Assembly (NCBI GenBank): GCA_022316685.1
Contig: JAKJHU010000184.1
Location: forward strand, 594,138 to 658,137
DNA from: Progne subis subis
Taxonomy: Eukaryota; Chordata; Aves; Passeriformes; Hirundinidae
Length of the DNA stretch: 64,000 nt
Reading direction: 5' to 3'
The notes under the pieces are model-generated. The model was not told where the DNA came from, made no database searches, and saw only the letters and a program-made list of their open reading frames with translations. This document shows positions 37,501-49,500 of the stretch, in pieces (the first letter of the stretch is position 1; each line of letters opens with the position of its first letter). The position numbers and the translations under genes are program-made.

Positions 37501-40500
37501 GAAATCCACTCAGTCCTTGTTCTCCCTTTGGTTGTCTGCAACTCAAGGCAGTGAGGAAAGATGAGATGAATGGTGGGAGCTACTTCTTTCCTTTAGTTCT
37601 GAAGGAAATGTGTCTACTTGTGAGTGCCCCACAAATCAGTTAGAACCTCAGCTTTGTGCTAGCTGAAGCTGTTAACAAAATTCCCATTTGTTTCAGAAAA
37701 GCCGCTGTTTTACATTTCAGAATTTAATTATTTCTCTCCTAGCCTGTGTATTACAGTGAGCTCCCTTGGAAGTAATGAAATCATAGGAATGGAAAACGCA
37801 TGAAAATGAAATCCAAGCCTGCCAAATCTTTTTGCATGTCTAAGAAGATTATATTAAAGAATATAATGTCATAGTTCTCATTTCAGCAGCATTGGCCAGT
37901 ACAATTATTAAGGCTGCTAAACAGCTAATTTTAATCTCGAGACTAAAATGACATAGGTTTTAGTTGATGGCTACCTCTCACTCTTACTTGTCTGCCCCAA
38001 GTTAAGTAGATTTTCACACGCTGGTGACATTAAAAATAAGTGCCCCTCCATTGTTGTTTTTGTGCAGATGAATAATGTGACACCAGAATATTGTCTGGAC
38101 ATCATACAGAAGTTTGAAGTGTCAGAAGAAAACAAGAAGCAGAACGTTCTTGGGATTGAAGGTAAAAGTTTTGATTTCGGAGCGAGTTTTGTTGTGTGAT
38201 ACTGCAGTGGTGTGGAAGTGCCTTGGTGGTGTTTTGGTGAGGCTTTTGCTGTTTGCCTGTGACACAAAGTCCCTGGATCAGCAGTGGGGAGCGTGGGTGT
38301 GTTTTGTGAGGCTGGGGGGAGATGTGAGTAGGTGTGGTGAGGCAGCAGCTCTCCAGCCATCCATCACAGCCGTCCTCAGGGGTGGGGATGGACACCTGAG
38401 GCTGTGGGGATTTATTGCTCCCTGTGTGTAAGACAAACACAAACTCTGCCGTGCAGTTTATCTATAGCCTGCTCCCAGCCATGTGGTGAGAGCCAAGAGT
38501 TCATTCTGCCTTGGCTCTGGGGATCTGGGATCCTGCACAATCCATTCATTTATGCTTCTGTGAAGTGAAGTACCGATAGCTGCATTTTCGTTGGGTTTTA
38601 ATAATGATTCCCATTGTTTGTGAAAGCAATTGTAAATTGTATGTTTATTCAGAATCCAACAGTATCAACCCAGCCTCAGAGCTAGGAAGAAATAGATTAA
38701 ATGCCATGGTGTGTTCCTTTGCCCAGAAGGAAGCTTCCATGGAGCAGCATAATGTACATGGTGATCTGGGGAGGGGGGAGTAGGACTCTTCCTCCTCACG
38801 GTATTTAAATCCTGGGTATGGCCTCCCTGCAACAAGCTTCTGATGTGACCCAGGGCGCTGCTCTCGAACTGAAATGAGGAAGGTAAAATAAACAAGCTGT
38901 GACACTTAAACAATATTTCTGCAAGCGTTTCTGCTCCTCTTAACCTGCTGCTGCAGCTGCTTTTATCTCTGAGCTGCTTTCAGGGCTGGTATGGTTTGCA
39001 CTGTCCTTTGCAAATGTCTTACATGTTTCATTCTTAAAGGAGGTATTTTTAAAACTTTCTTTGTTCAGTGCCGCTCTCATTTAGAGGGTTATAAATCAAG
39101 CACCATCTCCTTGAATAAACTTGCAGAAAAAAGAAAAGAGTGAAGTGCAGATGGCTGGGTCAGTGACTTGGCTGCTGCTCCACGGTTCTGCTTTGGGTGG
39201 CTGCTGCCCTGTGTGCCCCCACCCGTGCTCGGGGCACTCCATTCACAGCACGGGAGCGCCAGCAGGGAACTCTTTGAAAAAAGGCATTTATCTGCTTGTG
39301 AGCCAGCGTGGCTCGTTCTGCCCTGGAGCCCGTAGCCACTGTAGATCCCCAGCTCTGGGAGCAGTTCAGAGTTCTCCCTGCCCTGACGCGTGCCTCTGCC
39401 CCCAGGCTTCACCAGCTTCATGCGCAGCGCGGCGTGCGAGGTGTCCAACCCGCTGCACCGCGAGGTGCACCAGGACATGGAGCAGCCGCTGTGCCACTAC
39501 TTCATCGCCTCGTCCCACAACACCTACCTGAGCGGGGACCAGCTGCTCTCGCAGTCACGGGCGGACATGTACGCGCGCGTGCTGCAGGCCGGCTGCCGCT
39601 GCGTCGAAGGTGGGCTGCACGGGGCTGCACGGGGCTGCGTGGGGCTGAATGGGGCTGAGAGGGGCTGCACGGGGCTGCACGGGGCTGCACGGGGCTGCAC
39701 GGGGCTGCATGGGGCTACACGGGGCTGCATGGGGCTACACGGGGCTGCACGGGGCTGCATTAGGCTACACTGAGGCTGTACTGGGCTACACTGAGGCTGT
39801 ACTGGGCTACACGGGGCTGCACTGGGCTACACTGAGGCTGTACTGGGCTACACAGGGCTACACGGGGCTGCACGGGGCTGAATGGGGCTGCACGGGGCTG
39901 CACTGGGCTACACTGGGCTACACTGAGGCTGTACTGGGCTACACAGGGCTGCACCGGGGCTGCACTGGGACTGCATTGGGCTGCACGGGGATGCACAGGG
40001 CTGCATGGGGTTGCACAGGGCTGCACTGGGTCAGGGCCACGCTCCCAGCAGCGCTGCTGGGCTGGCTCAGGCACTGCTGCACTTTCTGAGCGCTCCAAAG
40101 TGGATTTTTCTGTTGAGAATGATCACCTCGGGCACCAGAGAATCACAGAATGGCTGGGCTTGGGAGGGTTCTAAAGATCATCCAGTTCCACCCCGTTGCC
40201 ATGGGGCAACAATGGATTCTTGTTTAAGCTCTGCATTACTTAAGTAATAACAAAGCATTCGTGTTTTTATATTAGTATTAGCATTTTTCTTTTCCAGAAA
40301 TAAAGTCTTTTGACAAAGTTAGACTCAATATTAATTTTTTATGACTAGCATTACAAAAGGTCATCTGGAAAAAAAATATATTGCTAATCTCTATTTAAAA
40401 ATTAATTAGAGAAAATGAACCTGAGAAAACTGGGTGATTGCCTTCTGCAGAACAGCTCCCAAGAACACTCAGCAGTGTTATTTTGCTTGACCTCAAAGCT

Positions 40501-43500
40501 ATTGCAGCTACTTCAGAGCCCAGGGAATAGCTCTGCAACTGTCTCTTTGGGAAGTTCAGCTGCCTGTAGAGGCAGCAGCAGTGACAGTTTGGTACAAATT
40601 CAGGATACAGGCACTCATTAGCAAAAGCATTCTTATGCTGGTCCATTCTACATGTGCTGGATTTGGTGCTGCTCTTCATACAGTTGGTTACAAAGCTGCA
40701 AGTTAAATTGCGAGTGGGAAAAGAGAAATTCTTTTTAAATAGTTTGTCTTCAGAAGCAAAACCTGCTTTCCCAAGGTAGCTGTAAACATTATTTCACCTA
40801 TTACACCTTTGTAGTTTTATATATGAGGAAAAAACCTCAAATTAACACAAGGGCAAAAGCAGTTCTAGGATGCAGAATTCTCCTGTGACCTAGGAAAAGA
40901 CTGTCCTGCTAGTCTGAGCTCAGCTGGCAGGGCAGAGGGGATGGAATGGCTGGCGAGAGGTGGAGTGAACCTTGTTGGCCCCTGCACGGCTGAGCAGGTG
41001 AGCTCTGCTGGCAGCAGGAGCACAGCAGTGGATGAGACTGGGGGCATCTCTTAATGTGGGGCTTTTCTGCTCTTAACAGTGGATTGCTGGGATGGCCCAG
41101 ATGGGGAGCCAGTGGTGCACCATGGATACACCCTGACTTCCAAAATCCTCTTCAGGGACGTGGCAGAAACCATCAATAAATACGCCTTCATCAAAAACGA
41201 GTAAGTGTGGAGCCAGGTTTGAAGGTGCACCTGTTTTCTGGAGTTAATCCCACATTGAAAACAACAATCAAGCCCAGGAATATTCCTTTAAACACGCCAG
41301 GGTTGATTCTGTTCCCCCGTTTATTGCCCATGGTGTGTTTATTGTTCAGCTGCACAAGCGCTGCCCATCAGCTGAGGGAGAGAGTTCTGCCTAACTTGAA
41401 CCTTTGTGCTCTTAAACTCAGGAAGGCTTTGGACAGTCTGACACTGCTGATTATCTTTCCATAGAACTTTGCACTCACATCCCATCCACTCACTGGGAAA
41501 TTCTCCAGAAAAATCAATACTGTGATGTTCTCTACCTACTGAAAATACTTTATTTCAGCAGGAAAATTGAAAAGCTGTCATGTGTAGTGTGAGGATATAC
41601 TGAGGTGTGGCAGAGTGTTCTGAAACTCTTTCATTTGCAGTGGTGCTTTATAACAGTTTATTGCGAAAACTGTGGATTTTAACCATATATATATAAATAT
41701 ATACACACATACAGGGTAGTCTCAAATCATGAGTGGGTGTAGAGAATTTTGAGTAGTTTAAAGAGAGTAAAAGGAAAATACTTATTTTCTTTATTAAAAA
41801 AAAAAAAAAAAAAAGAAGCACCCAACAATGGATGTGTGGGAAAGAAAAAAAAAAGCCAGGCCCAAAAGTTGGGTGTTATTGATGAGAAATACGGGGTGGT
41901 ACTTTCAAAACTAAAGGAGATGGTTTTCATTATTTGGTGTGGGGTTGGTGTGGAGTTCCTTGTCATAGAACCCTGGGGCTGCCAGGGGTTTAGAAAACAG
42001 TAGAGCAAATTTGTGGAAGAACTCAGCTGTTCCATTCACAGATGTTGTCTCTCCACACAGCTGTGAGAGTGTCTGGGCTTTGTTTCCAGGTACCCAGTGA
42101 TACTGTCCATTGAAAACCACTGCAGTATTCAACAGCAAAAGAAGATCGCCCAGTACCTGAAGGAGATATTTGGTGACAAACTGGACTTGTCTTCTGTGAG
42201 CACTGGAGATCCCAGACAGCTTCCCAGCCCTCAGGATTTAAAAGGGAAAATCCTAGTGAAGGTAACTTCAGGCATGTTCAGAATGCAGCAAAAGTCAGCT
42301 CGAGATATTTATTGTTGGTTTTCTTTGGAGGACCAGTTCATCTCCCTTTAGCATCTAAGCGTTATCTGACAGCCCTTCCTTGGACAAAGTACTTTGGAGT
42401 GATAGAAAAGTGACGATCTCCTGCCCTTCCCCTCACCCAGCTCGGAGCTGGAGTTCATGGAACCCTGTTCATGGTTCACCTGCCGTGGTTATGGGAGAAG
42501 AGCAGCTCAGGAGGCCCCAGAGCCCCGGAGCTGGTGCTCGGTGCAGGATTAATTGTGTGAGCCTCTCATTCCATAGGCCAGAATGGGTAGGACAGGGAAG
42601 AAGCACATGGCAGACCTTTGGGAGGATGATTAATATATTCTGCCCTATTAGATTGTCGAATTTATCTGGACACAGGGGGGCAATTATTTCTGTGTGATCT
42701 CTCAGGATACCCTGGCTTTCCCTCTGTCCTTGGTATCAGCCTGGCTGCAGGGATTCCCAGTTCAGTCTGATGTTAGTTTGAACATGCTGCAGTGCACACT
42801 ACAGAGCTGACCCTAAATTAGGAGCCCTTTGAGTGCTCAGCCATGATTTTGCATTTCAGTGCATCGGTTTTCTGGAGTGGCTGCTGGTTAATGAACTGTG
42901 CAAACACTTGGGGCTGGCATTGCAGGTTCCACAGGAAATCGTGTGGAGCACCACTCCTGTGAGAAATCTCATGGCACTGCACTAAAGGCAGGAGAGGCTG
43001 GGTGCTCTGGGCTCTCACCTGGACTTCCGAGCTGGCTTTTCAGCACATCTGAGGCTGTAATTTCAGTGTGATCCTCCAGCTCTCACTGCTGGAGCCCTGT
43101 GGGTGCAGACTGCTGTGGAGCTGAGCTCTTTTCGGAGTGAGAAATTCTATCTCGAGCATCAGAGGATCCCTGCACAAAGCCCCATCTCCCATCCCCTGCT
43201 CAATTTAAGCAGCTCTATTGGAAAAGATAAAATCAGATTTACGAATCAGTACCTTGTTGAGAAGTAAGCCAGCTTCTCATCTTTTTGCTCTTGTTTTTGC
43301 TCGTTTTATACATTTCCTTTGAAAGGCAGTATTGATTCACTAGCCAAACAATTTCAAATAATGGTGTAATTTTCATCCTGTAAGTGTGTATAAAGAGTAA
43401 CTCTAATAACACTCTGGGATTTAAGACAGTTTAAAGGTACCAGCATGAAGTGAATTTGACCCCCTCATTAGCAGCAGCATTATTAATTTCAAAATGCAGC

Positions 43501-46500
43501 CTAAAAATCAATCCTCTGCATTTATGCAGAAACCTGAGTGTCATTCCTGTCTCCCACTGATGAAGCAGGTAGGCTGAGAACATTTCTGTGCACGGAAGCA
43601 ATATCACAGAAGTTCAGGAGGTGGTTTATTTAGGAGCAGATGGTAAAGCAAGAGGAGCAGGCTGGGTGCACTAACTAGCACTGACCACATTTATTGGGTG
43701 TGCTTTTTCCTCATTTCAGGGTAAGAAGTTGCCGTACAGCCTTGGAGCAGATGCTGAGGAAGGAGAAGTTTCAGAAGAGGACAGTGCTGATGAAATTGAG
43801 GATGACTGCAAGTTAAAGCCCTGCTTTGTAGGTGCACACAGTCAGTTCCCAGAGTGTGACAGCTCTGCATTTCTTACATGCACACTTCATGTCCTACTTA
43901 CAGTTGTTAGCAGAGCTTTTCATTCCTAAGTTTTTAATTCCTGTGTCAGGTTCGTGCTGTGCTATAGGATTCATTTTAAGTGCCGTATGTAAGAGACTGG
44001 TTTGAGTCTGTATAGTCTGGATGGCTGTTAACAGGAATCTCTTCCTTTTTTAACTGTTTGGAGCAGGAATCTAATGCTCAGGGTGACTGTCAGTGCATTA
44101 GCTGGGAATTCATGCTCTTCTGAAAGAGAAGGTGGACCTTGTGACAGCTGTGAGGCAGAGAGAGCCCATGGCCAGGTCCTGGGGTATCTATGGGGCACTC
44201 AGCTGAGTTGGGAGGACTGAGGGGAAAAGGAGAAGGGAAATGGCAATGAAAGCCACAGGCAGGAAGGGCAGAATCAGGCAGGATTATGCAGGGGGTCTTT
44301 TCTTGCAGAGGGAAGGAAATGGGAGCGCTGTGTGATCCTCAGTGTGTAGTGGGAGGGACATGAGCACCTACTTGAACTGGGTTTCCTGGTGTCTTTCAGA
44401 GCAATGGTGCAACTCAGCACCAGGTGGAATCTTTTATACGAACAAAACTGGAATCTCTGCTAAAAGAATCCCAAATCAGGGACAAAGAGGATCCTGACAG
44501 CTTCACCGTGAGAGCCCTGCTGAAGGCAACTCACCAGAGCTTCAATGTGAACCTGAAGCAGGTACGTGGGCTCTCCCTTCACAGCCCTCTCAGGACAGTG
44601 CAGTGCAATGTGTTGCAGACTGGTTCAGATGAGAGAGCCAAGAACTGAGGAAGGGGATGCAAACTCCAGGAACGTTAAATACAGAGTGAATTTTCTGTGG
44701 AGATGTGCCTGCTCTGGAACCAGTGTCACAGAGCTCTTGCCTGGGAGTTACTGTGTGAATTGATGACCAGAAAGGGAGCACTTGGGCTATTTTCCTGGTT
44801 TTTTTACTGCTCATTTATTTTCCTTCATTACTGATCTGCCTCTGGGTTTTCCCAAGTAATTGCTATTAAAAGAAGTAAGAATCTGCTCAAGATTCTTTCT
44901 ACATGTTACAGAGACTTCCAGCCTGAGCTCTGAGCAAATCTCTGAGCAGAGGTCATTGATTTTGCTGGCCCCCCCTGCCCTCATCGTCATGAAAGCCCAA
45001 AGCTCAGCAGTGAACAGGGAATAGCTGGAGTTCACAGCACTGAAACACGCACCCAGCTGAAATGCTGGGGGAATATTCTTCAGTTCTGTTTTGCTCTTCA
45101 GAAGATGAAGGGCTGTGTGTTCCTGACAGAAGAAGCGAGATGCTGCCAGGAGTTATCCAGCTGATGTCTGGGGGCATGGCTGGGAATGTGGAACTCAGCC
45201 TGCAGGCTGCCTATGAAAAGTCCACATTTATCTGCTAGGAGGTTCTTTTTCCTCTCCCCTTTCCCTTTGTGGCTGCTTTCAAGAACACTCAGACGTCTTG
45301 GTTTGTTGTTTCTTGCCTGGTTTTGCTAGACTGCTTTTTCTACATGGTTTGTTGTTGTCTTGAGTGCTAATGTTACTATTTCTCTTTACAGTTAGAGGAT
45401 TCCAAACTATCAGTTGTACAAAGAAATTAGCAAAGTCCTGCAAGGAGATTTTGGATTTCAATTTGTTCACACATCAGACTTTAACACACTTTGTCTCATT
45501 TGCAATAATTTTACTTTTCTAATAGTGAACCAGGGTGACATACAAGAGCTTGTATGAGGTTGAAATGCTGCCTTTTGGAGACTGTAGCAGACTCTTTAAA
45601 GAAGTTTCTGAAGGTATTTAGTTACATTTTTTATTGCACTTTTTCTGCACAGAATCTGGACACAAAAGAAGGTGGAAAAAAGTCTCACGGTCGATCATTA
45701 ATGGGCAACTTGGTAAACACAAGGTGAGTGAAATAAATGAGAGCTGAGGGTGCTGTTGTAGGACTGGCAGCATTCCAGAGACCCTGGTGATGTTTTGCTG
45801 CTCCAGACAAGCGTTGTGGGCATGGGGGCAGCGAGGAGTGACACACTTGGTGTCTTAATTCTGTTCAGAACATTGAGAACTTTTAAGATTAACAAAAACT
45901 TCTCATGTGGCTAAAAGATCATCTTTACTCATGCTGTGGAATTGCTGATTTTCTGATCAAACTTGCAGCAGCAGAAGAGCAGCATAGACAAATATCTTGG
46001 CATATCTTGTTTTCCACAGAGCTGAGGGTGCCTGGTTCAGTCAGGGCACAGTTTTGCTGTGCCCCACCCTGGGCAGGGCCGTGCTGGGACTGTCCCTGCT
46101 CCCAGGGGCTGCTGTGTGAGTGCTGGCTCTGGGCTCCTGCCACGTGCAGATGTGTTCTTCCTGATCTGCTCCTGGTTTTCGTGTCCTGGTTGTGTTTGTA
46201 CAGCTGCTGGGTCAGGCTGCCTGCTCTGCTGCTCCTCAGTGGTGCCTCCACTGGCCCAGGCAGGAGCTGAGAGCTCTCACTGCACAGCTGGGCACAGAGC
46301 AGCCCCCACAGGGGACAGTGCCCACGTTTGCTCCCATTCCCATCTCCTGACAAATGTGCTTCTGTCACCTGCCTCCCCTGTTCCCACACTCCCACGGCGC
46401 CCTGAGCCCTGGATTTACAGCCTGAACCTGAGCTGCTCCAGCTGCCAGCTTCCTTCCTGCTGGGGTCAGTGAGAGCTGCAGAGGGTGGCTGAGCAGAGAG

Positions 46501-49500
46501 GCAGGTCTGCAGCCCAGTCCCTGTGCCACCAGCCTGCCACACTCTGCTGTTCCTGGTCTGTGCTATCCATGGGGAGGGCTGCACCGAGCTTTGGGACTGA
46601 GAATCTGAGCAGCTCTTTATGATTCACAGACATTTCAAAGAGCTTAATCAGCCACCAGTCCATCTGCCCTGCAGCCAGCTAGGAGCCATCAAAAACTCCT
46701 GAAGCAGACAGTACCAGGACTCATATTTACACTTCAATTCCAAGCCTGCATCGGTTTAAAGTGTTCCCTTCAGCACCTTCAGCTCAGTGCACGTTACCCT
46801 CTCAGGGTGTGCTACGAGCTCCAGGTACCCGTGGTCCCTGAGGGTGGCACTGCCCCTGGCACCCTGTGCTTGCTGCTGGCCACACAGATGCTGGCTATGA
46901 GATGTCACAGGCAAACTCAGCCACTGGAACCTGCTGGAAAGTCTGTCAATAATTTAATTACTTCAGCTAGTTATCCTAATGGATGGAGCAGGTTGGAATG
47001 CCCGTTCATTTCATCTCTGCTGAAAAAAACTCAGGGTACATATAGATTTTTTTATTTTTTTTAATAGTGATTGTATTGTAGACTGAGACAACAGAGACAT
47101 CCTGTAACTGCCCCCTGAAGCCTTTCTAGCTGAGGGGATGCCTGGGAAGACTGGTTACTATTGATATTTTTGCAGATACAGAATTATCCACCCAGCAATA
47201 TTGACACATGACATTTTCAGCCAGCTCTTGTGCCAAATGAATGAACTCTTTAAAAACTACCAGGGGAGGCACAAATTGCCACTAAAGCTGGCAATTCCTG
47301 AAAGTTAACTGCACGGAACATGCTCAGTGCAGACCTTCAGACTCCAAAGTGAGCCCTGCAAATGATTTCCAATATAGTCAACTTCATGTCAGCACCAAAC
47401 ACAGCAAACTGAATTATGTCCAATACGGTGTACAACAAATGGAAAGAAATCTGTGCTCAGTGAGCCATATGCAAAAGGATAAGGAGCTCTCAGTTATATT
47501 AATTACCTCTTGATGAGAAGGGAATTAAATAACTCTCACTTGAAGCTGTGTTTAGCATTACAAAAGAGGTAATGTTGAAATTGGAAACCGTTAAATCATA
47601 GGTGCTTATGAGAAAAGGGGATTTTGAGGGTTTAATATTTTCTTTATCGTGTAATAATTTAGAATCACTTGAATATTTGTATGTGACTCAAAATGGAGCA
47701 GGAAGATGATGTTTGAACATTTTACCCAGACTCTGTTCATACCTTCACTAATGAATGTTTCATTTTCTGAGCTGGGGGGAAGCCCAAGTGGACAGAAGCA
47801 GTGCTCTGTGTATTTAGACCCTGCTGTGTGTTGCTGTTGGTTAAAAATGACACAATCCACTGGGATTTCAGCAGGAGCAGTGCCCTGGAGCCAGGGGAGC
47901 AGTGTTGTCCTCAGGTGCTGGGAGGGAGCAGGGCAGGTGCAGAGCACAGAGTGGCCTGTGCTGGATAGACCCTTGGCAGAAATAATGTCCTGAAGGCTGG
48001 CAGCAAACAGAAATGATGCCCTGAGGCATGGCTGGGCTGGCAGCACACAGAAATAACGTCCTGAGGGGTGGCAGCACACAGAAATAACGCCCTGAGGGCT
48101 GGCTGGGCTGCAGCACACAGAGCTGCTGGGATCCCTGCCATGTGCTCTGTGCTGGCTTTCCTTCTCCACAGCAGGGGAACTCTGCTGGCCCAGCCCCAGG
48201 GGTGACTTTTATCCCTGGAGCTGCCAAGCCCAGCTCACCCTCATGCCCCACAGTAACGGGGTGTCCGGACCCCGAGGGACTGACCCTGCTTGGCTCTTCC
48301 CCCACAGAGAGCTGCAAAGGCAGCAGCCAAAGCCCACGGTGCCTCGGATGACGAGGAACAGCAGCACCATCCTGGCAAGGAGCTGGGGCAGCCCCACAGG
48401 TGAGCTGGGAACCCCTGAGGTGAGCTGGGAACCCTGAGGTGAGCTGGGACCCCACAGGTTAGCTGGGACCCCACAGGTGAGCTGGGATCCCACAAATTTT
48501 GTTTGTGTGGCTGGGCTGTGGAGGTAGAGGGAAGCAGTCGTCCCAGAACCCTCTCCAAGGAGGTTTGCCACACAGGGTTCCCTACTCACAATTCTTCATT
48601 TCCTTGTTGTGGAGAAGAACAGAATGGGGGATTGAAACACACCTTCAACACTGCGAGTGCCCGTTTTTGTTTTACCCCCAGGCTTGCCCGCCGCAGGAAG
48701 ACTGTGAAGCTGTGCCGGGCCCTGTCTGACCTGGTGGTGTACACCAACTCCGTGGCAGCCCAGGACATCGTGGATGATGGTACGGGGCTGGCACAGGGCT
48801 GGCACGTCCCTTGTCACTCACGAGAGGAGGGGCTGGGTGCTGCTGGTGGTGTGGCACAGGGCTGGCACAGGGCTGGCACGTCCCTTGTCACTCACGAGAG
48901 GAGGGGCTGGGTGCTGCTGGTGGTGTGGCACAGGGCTGGCACAGGGCTGGCACGTCCCTTGTCACTCATGAGAGGAGGGGCTGGGTGCTGCTGGTGGTGT
49001 GGCACAGGGCTGGCACAGGGTTGGCACGTCCCTTGTCACTCACGAGAGGAGGGGCTGGGTGCTGCTGGTGGCGTGGCACAGGGCAAAGCCCGAGCCCAGC
49101 GAGGCACTCTCTCCCTGGCAGGTTCTCCTCTGCCCGTGCTCCCAGCAGAGGATTTCATTGTAGGTTCCCCAGAGCCACCACGTCTGGGGGTCTGCTGGAG
49201 GAAAGGCCCCAGCAGGAGCTCCTGAGCTTGGGGTCTTTAGCTGGAGCTCTTGCTTGGCTTTCCTTTCAAGTCTGCAGACTTGGGGGGAGAACAAACAGAC
49301 CCTCCTGGAAGGGGGAGCTGGTGCCCTTCAGTTACCCAGGGTGCATGATTTGTGTGAGACAAGACAATCTATCCTGTAACACTGGACAATGTCACGTTGC
49401 CCTTGGTTAAGAGCTGGGTGATGAGGTCTGGGCTCAGGCCCCGTGCCCTGGGGTTGTTTGTCACCTGTCTGTCGGTTGTACCGTGGCATAGGCTCCACAG

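Larger units (their letters stand above)
33233..39405 (+). other. PLCH1: PLCH1 introns 3 to 6
   Basis: Apart from exons 4, 5 and 6 this stretch shows no further coding sequence. A short GTTCCT hexamer repeat lies at 36691-36717. Confidence 0.6.
42262..45652 (+). other. PLCH1: PLCH1 introns 9 to 11
   Basis: Outside exons 10 and 11 there is only unique intron sequence with no further recognised feature. Confidence 0.6.

Noticed and set aside
45925..46584. 219-codon minus-strand ORF in intron 12
   Set aside because: Composition is that of random GC-rich intron; no domain, no splice context, no repeat-derived protein recognised.
48503..49225. 240-codon plus-strand ORF across exon 14
   Set aside because: It only partly shares the true exon; most of it is the 74-bp minisatellite and intron sequence in a frame different from the phase required by exons 13 and 15.
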